A stretch of 18,130 bases of DNA from Verrucomicrobiota bacterium. GTDB lineage: Bacteria > Verrucomicrobiota > Verrucomicrobiia > Opitutales > Opitutaceae. Numbering within the stretch: position 1 is the first letter of the stretch; each line of letters opens with the position of its first letter. Made by a program: the position numbers and the translations under genes. Below are positions 15,089 through 18,130 of this stretch, in pieces. Under the pieces are notes generated by a model. That model was not told the DNA's origin. It saw nothing but the letters and a program-made list of their open reading frames with translations, and did not search any database. The stretch is taken from NCBI GenBank assembly GCA_023386835.1, contig JAEWIY010000147.1, positions 1 through 18,130 of the forward strand. Direction: 5' to 3'.

Positions 15089-15107
15089 CACGCTGATGAT
15101 CAGCGTG
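15089..15107. terminator. Short hairpin between convergent aro gene and rlmN
   Basis: CACGCTGA (15089-15096) and TCAGCGTG (15100-15107) form a perfect 8-bp stem with a TGA loop. It lies past the DAHP synthase stop and covers the last codons and stop of rlmN. There is no T-run on either side. It resembles, in weaker form, the stop-overlapping hairpin at 4710-4744. Confidence 0.35.
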
Positions 15108-16248
15108 CCTCGGTGACCGCGAGCTGCCCGCACCCGGCCGCGATGTCGATGCCACGACGCTGGCGGACGGTGCTGGGCAATCCGTATTCCGCCAGGATTT
15201 CCTGAAACCGCCTGGCCGCATCAGTGCGGCTGGGCGCCCCGTCGTATCCGTTCGTTGGATTCAACGGGATCAGGTTGACCTGGGCTTGTAATCCCTGGAG
15301 CAGCGCGCCCACCGCATGCGCCTGCTCGGGGCCATCGTTCTTGCCGGCGATCAGCGTCCACTCGAAGAAGATGCGGCGCTCCAGCTTGCGCACATAGTAG
15401 CGGCAGGCGTCCATCAATGCATCCAGCGGCCACGCGCGGGCCGCAGGCACGAGCGCGGCACGTTCCGCCTGGGTCGCGCCGTGCAGCGACACCGCGAGGT
15501 GCACGGGCCGGGATTCATCCGCCAATCGGACGATACCCGGCACCACACCGACCGTGCTCAACGTGATTTTCCGCGCCCCGAGCGCGAGCCCGTTGGGATC
15601 ACGCAGAATGTCGAGCGCCTTCATCACGGCGTCGTAGTTGTGCAGCGGTTCACCCATGCCCATGAGCACGATGTTACGCAGGCGCTCATGCCGGTGATGC
15701 GGCGAGTCGTGAGCAGGCTCCGCCAGCGCCGGCGTTTCAGTTCCCTGCGCAGTCGCACGCAGCACGCGATCCACGTGAAGCACCTGGGCCACGATCTCGC
15801 CGGCCGTCAAATGCCGAGCGAAGCCCATCTGGCCTGTCGCGCAAAACACGCAGCCCATCGCGCAGCCGGCCTGGGAGCTCACGCACGCGGTGACGCGACC
15901 GCTGTAACGCATCAAAACCGTCTCGATCTTTCGACCATCGCGCAGGGCCAGCAGGTACTTGCGCGTAAATCCGTCGCTCGAATGCGTCTCGCGGGCCACT
16001 GGCAGCGGATCCAACTCAATTTCCTCGAGCAGGCGGGTGCGCAGGGCGGCCGGCAGCTCGCCCACGCCGTCCCACGTGTACTCACCCTTCCAATACAGGT
16101 GATGCCAGATCCGGTCCGCGTGCACCGGTTTGAAGCCCCACGATGACAGAAGGGCCGCCAGCTCCGCCCGGGTGTAGTCGTACAAGCTGACACGTGCGGC
16201 GTCGCCGGTTGCGTCGGCGCGAAGGAAGTCGGTAGCGGGCGAGACCAT
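15100..16248 (-). CDS. rlmN: Dual-specificity 23S rRNA/tRNA adenine-C2 methyltransferase
   Basis: 382 residues, typical length. It methylates C2 of A2503 in 23S rRNA (E. coli numbering) and A37 in some tRNAs by a radical SAM ping-pong mechanism. Cluster cysteines are Cys129, Cys133, Cys136 (GCAMGCVFC); the two catalytic cysteines are Cys122 (ACVSSQ) and Cys373 (AAGCGQL near the C-terminus), equivalent to Cys118 and Cys355 of E. coli. ATGQMGFARHLTAGEI, LMGMGEPLHNYD, SLHGATQAER and NLIPLNP are all present. Having both mono-cysteines supports RlmN/Cfr chemistry; the MGMGEP context and housekeeping setting favour RlmN over Cfr. The start at 16248 lies 5 bp after the stop of the upstream phosphatase gene, so the two are co-transcribed. 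Confidence 0.95.
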   Translation of the reverse strand: MVSPATDFLRADATGDAARVSLYDYTRAELAALLSSWGFKPVHADRIWHHLYWKGEYTWDGVGELPAALRTRLLEEIELDPLPVARETHSSDGFTRKYLLALRDGRKIETVLMRYSGRVTACVSSQAGCAMGCVFCATGQMGFARHLTAGEIVAQVLHVDRVLRATAQGTETPALAEPAHDSPHHRHERLRNIVLMGMGEPLHNYDAVMKALDILRDPNGLALGARKITLSTVGVVPGIVRLADESRPVHLAVSLHGATQAERAALVPAARAWPLDALMDACRYYVRKLERRIFFEWTLIAGKNDGPEQAHAVGALLQGLQAQVNLIPLNPTNGYDGAPSRTDAARRFQEILAEYGLPSTVRQRRGIDIAAGCGQLAVTEAR

Positions 16249-16253
16249 CCGGG

Positions 16254-17102
16254 CTAGAGGACGTCCAAAGGCGGCGGTGGCGGGTTGGCCAACGACTGAA
16301 GTGCGTCGGCGATCGGCACGGTGTGTCGACGCCGCTCCAGGAAGTAGCTGACCTCGGTGTATCCCACGTCGGCCAGCTGCCGCAAGGCCTCGGGAAAACG
16401 ATCGCCCACGCGTTCGGGACGATGAGCGTCGGCGCCGACCACCACCGGGATTCCGCGCTCGCGCATCAGCGCCAGCATCGGTGCGCCCGGGTTCATTTCG
16501 GGCAAGGCCTTGTTGAGGCCGCTCGTGTTCAGCTCCATCGCCACCCCGGTCGCGGCGATACGATCAAGCGCACGCACGATGTACGGAGAGATGCGTTCGA
16601 ACTGCCATTCCTCCGGCGCCTCGTTCTTCACCAGGTCCGGGTGCGACAGCGTGTCATACAATCCGGTTTCCGCCGCCTCGGCCAGGTGCTCGAAGTAAAG
16701 CTGCTGGTACACGAAGTAGTCGCCATGAAAATACTTTTTCCGGTAGTGCCCCATCTGCATGTGGACGGAGCCCAGCACGTGGTGCAGCGGGTAGCGGTCG
16801 TGCAACTCAGCGATCCAAGCCTCGATGCCGGGAAAGTAATCGCTCTCCAGCCCGACGCGTACATCCAGACGGTCGGCGTAGCCCATGCGCACCGCGTCGA
16901 TCATCGCGTGGTATTGCGCGTATTCCGAGGGTGCCATCCGAACATCGGCGTTGATGCGATCAGGCAGCGGGCAGTGACAGGTGAAGATGATGCCCTTCAA
17001 ACCGCGTCGCCGAGCCGCCGCGGCATAATCCAGCGGCGTGCCGGTGGCATGTTTGCACAACGGCGTGTGGCAGTGGGATTCGTAGAGCAGTGGTTCGGAC
17101 AT
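16254..17102 (-). CDS. hisK/hisJ-like: PHP-family histidinol-phosphatase
   Basis: 282 residues, the size of Bacillus HisJ-type enzymes. It would remove phosphate from L-histidinol phosphate, the penultimate step of histidine synthesis. Metal-binding residues of the PHP fold are visible: His10 and His12 (ESHCH), His43 (FTCHCPLP), Glu86 (GLESDYFPG), His114 (GSVHM), His154 (LSHPD), and Asp225 with His227 (VGADAHRPERVG). These and the ELNTSGL strand match this subgroup well. Other PHP phosphoesterases share the metal site, so the substrate is assigned by similarity of motifs rather than proven. No other his genes are near. It leads a two-gene unit with rlmN. Confidence 0.85.
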   Translation of the reverse strand: MSEPLLYESHCHTPLCKHATGTPLDYAAAARRRGLKGIIFTCHCPLPDRINADVRMAPSEYAQYHAMIDAVRMGYADRLDVRVGLESDYFPGIEAWIAELHDRYPLHHVLGSVHMQMGHYRKKYFHGDYFVYQQLYFEHLAEAAETGLYDTLSHPDLVKNEAPEEWQFERISPYIVRALDRIAATGVAMELNTSGLNKALPEMNPGAPMLALMRERGIPVVVGADAHRPERVGDRFPEALRQLADVGYTEVSYFLERRRHTVPIADALQSLANPPPPPLDVL

Positions 17103-17230
17103 CCGGGTCAGGTCAGCTGGCGATCATGGCCAGCCCACAAGGCACACCGGAACCACGCCTGTGAAAAGCGAAAGATGCAAGTGCCCTGCGCGGCGCGACC
17201 TGCCACACCGCGGGCCCGTCACAGCGCAGG

Positions 17231-17269
17231 ATGACGACGAGGTGCTATCCGGTGAATCGCACCCGTCAT
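17231..17269. repeat. Bulged inverted repeat upstream of the histidinol-phosphatase gene
   Basis: ATGACG and GGTGC (left arm, separated by a 4-nt ACGA bulge, 17231-17245) pair with GCACC and CGTCAT (17259-17269) around a 13-nt loop. It sits between the DUF2911 gene terminator and the start of the phosphatase gene. It may be a leader structure of the phosphatase-rlmN transcript (minus strand) or chance. No clear promoter could be fixed in 17103-17277. Confidence 0.3.
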
Positions 17270-17277
17270 GCGGGCGC

Positions 17278-17309
17278 AAAAAAGGCGCCCCGCCCGGCGG
17301 CGAAGCGCC
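17278..17309 (-). terminator. Rho-independent terminator of the DUF2911 gene
   Basis: On the minus strand GGCGCTTCGCC pairs with GGCGGGGCGCC (11 bp with two G-U pairs) around a 4-nt loop, directly followed by six T. It lies about 40 bp after the stop of the DUF2911 gene. This is the only classical stem plus T-run terminator seen in the window. Confidence 0.88.
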
Positions 17310-17348
17310 CTTAAAGTTTCGGCGACCGGGGCGGGTGGATTCAGCGTG

Positions 17349-18130
17349 TCAGCGCAAGCTGGCCAGCAGTTCTTCGTTTAGACGCACGTATTCCTTCTCG
17401 ATCGGACCGCCCGCCTTGTGTGCACCCGCGAGTGACAGTTCGGCCGCAGCGATCGCCTCCTGCTTCTTGCCCTGTTTGGCGAGCAAGCGCGCTTTGTGGT
17501 AGTTGAAGTAAAACGCGTTGGGGTTCTCCGCGATCGCCTGGTCGAGCCACTGGGCGGCCTTGTCAAGGTCGTGATTCTGGTTGAGGTAGAAGAGCGCGGC
17601 CTGCGCGTATGGCTTCTTCGGAGCGTCCGACGCCATGACGGCCTCGATCTGCGGGATCAACGTCCCGGCGACGTCGGTTTCGAGCTGCACCGGAACCCGC
17701 GTATTCTCCCACGCGAAGTACAGCACCGCCGATGCGTCGGTGATGGAGCTGACCTGGATCGTGAACGTCTCAATCGGATTGGGCAGCCGGACCGGCTTGG
17801 CCTGCACACGTGCCACGTCATTGGCTTGGTCGTAGGTGTACGCGCCCCATTGCGACTTCGGCTGGTGGATGATGACCGTCCATTCGTCGGCATTGGGGAT
17901 GGTGAAGAGCTCGTAGTTCCCCGCGGGAATTTCACGGCCGTTCAGGCGGACCGGCGTGCTGAACGAGATCCGCGTGGCGGCGTTCGCGCCGGTTCGCCAC
18001 ACCTCGCCATACGGCACCAGACCACCGAAGATTTTGCGGCCGCGCACGCTGGGGCGGGAATAGTTGACCTCGATGTCCGTGACACCGACGCGCTGTTTGA
18101 TCGTTGCCGCCGGACTGGACTGGGGGAACT
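17349..18130 (-). CDS. DUF2911 domain protein with C-terminal TPR (5' end outside window)
   Basis: The minus-strand frame is open to the window edge, giving 259 visible residues plus an unseen N-terminus. An internal GTG at 18047 is not the start, because the conserved DUF2911 opening (GVTDIEVNYSRPSVRGRKIF) lies before it. The core follows: GGLVPYGEVWRTGANAATR, then AGNYELFTIPNADEWTVII and QWGAYTYDQANDVARV. From about 130 residues before the end the sequence turns helical, with TPR-like repeats (AQWLDQAIAENPNAFYFNYH; ARLLAKQGKKQEAIAAAELS). DUF2911 proteins are usually secreted beta-sandwich proteins of Bacteroidetes, Acidobacteria and Verrucomicrobia with no assigned function. A signal peptide would be expected off the right edge. 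An intrinsic terminator follows the stop. Confidence 0.88.
   Translation of the reverse strand, partial: FPQSSPAATIKQRVGVTDIEVNYSRPSVRGRKIFGGLVPYGEVWRTGANAATRISFSTPVRLNGREIPAGNYELFTIPNADEWTVIIHQPKSQWGAYTYDQANDVARVQAKPVRLPNPIETFTIQVSSITDASAVLYFAWENTRVPVQLETDVAGTLIPQIEAVMASDAPKKPYAQAALFYLNQNHDLDKAAQWLDQAIAENPNAFYFNYHKARLLAKQGKKQEAIAAAELSLAGAHKAGGPIEKEYVRLNEELLASLR

Noticed and set aside
1..18130. Mobile element, phage or defence island
   Set aside because: No transposase, integrase, direct repeats, tRNA or composition break was seen; the gene content is mainly housekeeping.

Overview
The window is GC-rich (my estimate is about 65%) and densely coded. It looks like a chromosomal segment of a verrucomicrobial, Opitutaceae-like bacterium. 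That placement is an inference. It rests on the GC content, a Gfo/Idh/MocA dehydrogenase of the type expanded in Planctomycetes/Verrucomicrobia, a monomeric B12-dependent ribonucleotide reductase, and the combination of DUF1573, DUF2911 and tandem lytic transglycosylase genes. No rRNA, tRNA, CRISPR array or insertion sequence was found.

Layout, left to right. Positions 1-1103 (+) hold the 3' end of a Gfo/Idh/MocA oxidoreductase gene overlapping an exported DUF1573 protein gene. Positions 1104-2019 hold no intact gene. They contain a badly decayed FtsX/MacB-type permease of the ADOP kind on the minus strand, with frameshifts and internal deletions. Positions 2020-4730 (+) hold a two-gene DNA-metabolism unit: a radical SAM protein with a C-terminal helix-hairpin-helix, then a DUF4130-UdgX fusion protein. 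A perfect 15-bp hairpin separates it from the convergent adenosylcobalamin-dependent ribonucleotide reductase gene (4756-6867, minus). Upstream of that reductase lie two NrdR-box-like palindromes spaced 32 bp apart. Positions 7097-9747 (minus) hold a probable operon miaB - small membrane protein - gmk, possibly opened by a tiny TTG-initiated leader ORF overlapping miaB.

Positions 10015-12410 (+) hold two tandem, clearly paralogous secreted lytic transglycosylases. They are followed by a TPR-like protein with a possible TolB/FlgO-like fold (12533-13879) and a class I DAHP synthase (13954-15027). The minus strand resumes with rlmN (15100-16248), preceded in the same transcription unit by a PHP-family histidinol-phosphatase gene (16254-17102). 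At the right edge is a DUF2911-TPR gene truncated by the window end, with a textbook intrinsic terminator.

Functionally this is mostly housekeeping: dNTP synthesis and GMP kinase, tRNA and rRNA modification (MiaB, RlmN), entry to the shikimate pathway, histidine biosynthesis and cell-wall remodelling. The least understood part is the radical SAM/HhH plus DUF4130-UdgX pair. UdgX proteins bind uracil-DNA covalently, but the chemistry of the radical SAM partner and of DUF4130 is not established to my knowledge. The other items of note are the NrdR box pair and the permease relic.
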